A stretch of 64,000 bases of DNA, from NCBI RefSeq assembly GCF_905475345.1, contig NC_066590.1, positions 6,400,001-6,464,000 on the forward strand. Direction: 5' to 3'. A program made the translations under genes and the position numbers. Positions within the stretch are counted from its first letter, which is position 1; the number at the start of each line of letters is the position of its first letter. The notes under the pieces are model-generated. The model was not told where the DNA came from. It did no database searches and saw only the letters and a program-made list of their open reading frames with translations. Positions 61,571 through 64,000 of this stretch are shown in pieces. This stretch comes from Vespula vulgaris (Eukaryota > Arthropoda > Insecta > Hymenoptera > Vespidae).

Positions 61571-64000
61571 CAGTCTGTGACATTTATTGGCGTTGATTGA
61601 CGCGTTGCATCAGTCTTGCTCTACGATTCAAGGTTCGACTTGTGCGCGTGCGCGCGAGCTGCATACACCCGCGTTCATATACAGTGGCCTCAATAAAAAC
61701 GAGTGGTGTTATTTATCATCGCGATATATGTATAACGTCGTAGCTTTTGGCAATCGGTTTTTGCTTGGTCGTCGTCCTCGTAGACGAATGTAGATAGAAA
61801 GAAAACAAACTCTGAACGTGAAAATAATCGGCTGGAATTTACGAGTCAATTTATTCAAAGACGAATTTTCTTACCTTTATTCCGAATTTTTCATTTACGA
61901 TTTAATGAACTTGTTGACTCGGAAATCTTAAAATTCTATTTCATACGTGTTTTATATTTCTTCTAGAAATCGCAATAAAAATGTATGAATATAAAGAAAT
62001 ATATAAAATGTATAAGAATGAATCGTATCACGCGAATATAGTAATTTTAATCACATTAACGTATTGATTACGACTGTCGAAGTTCAAACGTAATAATAAT
62101 TAATTATACTAAGAATTTTTACATTTTGTCGTTCGTAGAAATTTATCATAAACGGGGACTTAAATCATGTTTGTGGAATCAAACGCGATATCGATAAACT
62201 CACGATTCTGCTTTATCTTCGAGAGCAAAGAAGCGATCTACGGACTTCTCTTCCTAGCAGCAGCTTTGTCCGTTTGTTTTCAAGACGATCATTCGACACG
62301 TGCGTATTTAACTTATTTGAAACTAGTGAACAGGCCGCCGAACAGATGTCGATCGAAATAAATTAAGTTTTATTTGGTATTCGTTTGATCGCGGTTAACT
62401 CGAATTCGTTCCAGGTAATTTCCAATGTCCGTAAAATAAAAGAGGAAGCGAAAAAAAAAAGAAAAAAGAAAAAAAGATCACGCTTAGAAAATTGTACAAA
62501 AATATATTATCCCTCGTCATTATTTTCTTATACAAAATATACAGTTAGTATACATAATATAATAGTGAGCAAAAGGAATCGTGTTGATAGTACATATGTA
62601 AAAAGAGAAACAGGATCAAAGGATGCCCTTAGCGAATTCTACAAAAAAGCATCGCGTCAATTAAAATCGACGTAGTGTAGTTAGTAAGTGTGCATCGTCA
62701 CGGTGAAAGCGCCAAGTGCTAAGGCGAGACCATGAGCGAGCAAAGCTTCATTCTGATACATACGAACTTATCTATATACGTACATACACATACGCGAATA
62801 TATACACATATACATGTGCACATATATACTTACGTCGTATGTACGTACGTATGATGTACATACACAACGATCACCAATCGTTCTTATCTCGTAACGTAGT
62901 CACATCATTTTCCACCGAAGAGCCGAGCATAAGCGTGACTCTTTCCTAGAAACTGACAGCCCATTTTCTTTTTTACAGATACCGATTGCGTAATCTTCAT
63001 TGGTGTTTACTCATTTTTCCAGAAGTCTTTACCTTTACCTTCGTCTAACGTCACGCTCGTAAGAAACAAACAAGTAAAAAAAGCAACAAAAGACAAAGAC
63101 AAAGATCGACTGAGTAAAATTTGGAACTACGCGAAATTCTAATTATCAGATTAGTATTTAAAACGTCCTTGCATGTTTAGAAAAGAAATTTTCGTTAATA
63201 ACTAAATAAACTCGAGTACGATGATGACGTCCATAACGTACGTCCGTCCTTCGTTCAATGAGAAATTGTACGAGCTTGGCATTATGTATATCTTTATACG
63301 ATACTTAGAATTTAGCAAGGAACTTTTAAAATGCATCTTGCATTTATCGAATATACCAACAGTTTATCATGTGCGTCAACGTGAAGAAGAACGCGCTTGG
63401 ATACGTTGGGATTTCATTGTGCGTCGATACTTACTACTTCACGCTTAGATGCGTATGTGTATGTACTTTTCTCTATGTATGTATGTATATACATTACCTA
63501 CGTATATGTTATACATATACGTATACGTAGGTATCTAAGTGCTTAGCGTGGCGTGCTTAGAAAGTTTAACGAGTACGTGTATGACCGTCGCTCGTTCACG
63601 CTGCCAATCGTCCGCGATAACGGAAATAATGCATCGCTGGTGCATCGCTCGTGCAACTTGCAGCCGGTTGACTCTTACTTATCTGTAGTTCTAATGTGTA
63701 CTCGTAGATCGATCGGCACGAGATCGAGGAATTCGAGAAGCTCTCTGTTACTACTTTGAAATATCCTCTCTCTTTCTCCTTCTCTGCGTTTCTTGTTTTT
63801 TCAATGGGAGGAGGGAGGAACCATCGGAACGTCGAGTTCTTCTGGAATTTAAAAAGAAACGATAGATAGCATCTAGATAACGAGAAAGACAAAAATTTTC
63901 TTTACTTTCCGATTCTTTCAGTACATCTCCTTAGCGATTAGATTCGAAATAGTTTTGTTTGTTGTTCTGAGGTTCATTTCTAGGACAGATGTTCGAAACA

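Larger units (their letters stand above)
59993..64000. other. 3' intergenic stretch of the window
   Basis: No supported gene was found. Contents are CT runs (60411-60450), a 158-bp tandem duplication (61255-61570), a near-palindrome (63495-63533) and a GC-richer patch at 63550-63680. The patch repeats TGCATCGCT and could be a promoter of a gene beyond the window. Confidence 0.5.

Noticed and set aside
63221..63448. 75-codon plus-strand frame MMTSITYVRPSFNEK...
   Set aside because: Mixed composition, no recognisable motif, no splice context and AT-rich codons at chance level. Not enough support to call a gene.

Overview
This is eukaryotic, almost certainly insect, nuclear DNA, and most likely hymenopteran. 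The genes are built of short GT-AG introns. The background is AT-rich and very rich in microsatellites (TC, TA, GAA, GATA, CGT, GGTA). The genes have clear insect or metazoan relatives (Atg5, Tdrd3, a Tsp74F-like tetraspanin, a harmonin-like PDZ protein, a RasGEF). The order-level guess rests on general texture and is not proven by any single marker.

Layout. (1) 504-4083, minus: a six-exon gene for a ~982-residue protein ending in a RasGEF/CDC25 domain, with a long N-terminal part I do not recognise. (2) 4830-13837, minus: the last 13 exons of a harmonin (USH1C)-like scaffold. It has two PDZ domains, a 25-nt microexon between them, coiled-coil and low-complexity parts, and a C-terminus inside the window. 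The N-terminal exons, where the harmonin HN domain would lie, were not found. (3) 14.3-44.0 kb: a ~30 kb stretch of mostly non-coding, microsatellite-dense DNA. It probably includes long 5' introns. It holds a piggyBac-like MITE (23549-24137) and several isolated exon-like segments with good starts and donors on both strands. (4) 44027-45803, minus: a complete six-exon tetraspanin (241 aa). (5) 46-53 kb: intergenic DNA with an orphan DRE + YY1/Pho-type promoter at 49.92-49.96 kb. (6) 53196-56127, plus: complete eleven-exon Tdrd3 (690 aa). A pair of related ~0.85 kb TTAA-bounded repeats lies on either side of it. (7) 58098-59121, plus: complete four-exon Atg5 (266 aa), tail-to-tail with (8) 59606-59992, minus: a small unknown protein (101 aa if spliced, 128 aa if not). 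(9) 60-64 kb: intergenic DNA with a 158-bp tandem duplication.

The genes do not form one pathway. They cover Ras-family signalling, a PDZ scaffold, a membrane organiser, an mRNA topoisomerase adaptor and autophagy. The close packing of RasGEF with the harmonin-like gene, and of Tdrd3, Atg5 and the small gene, contrasts with the 30 kb desert between them. I found no convincing new defence or biosynthetic system. The most useful leads are the exon-like islands in the desert, the paired repeat around Tdrd3 and the unplaced N-terminus of the harmonin-like gene. All exon boundaries were read by eye and checked only for reading-frame continuity.
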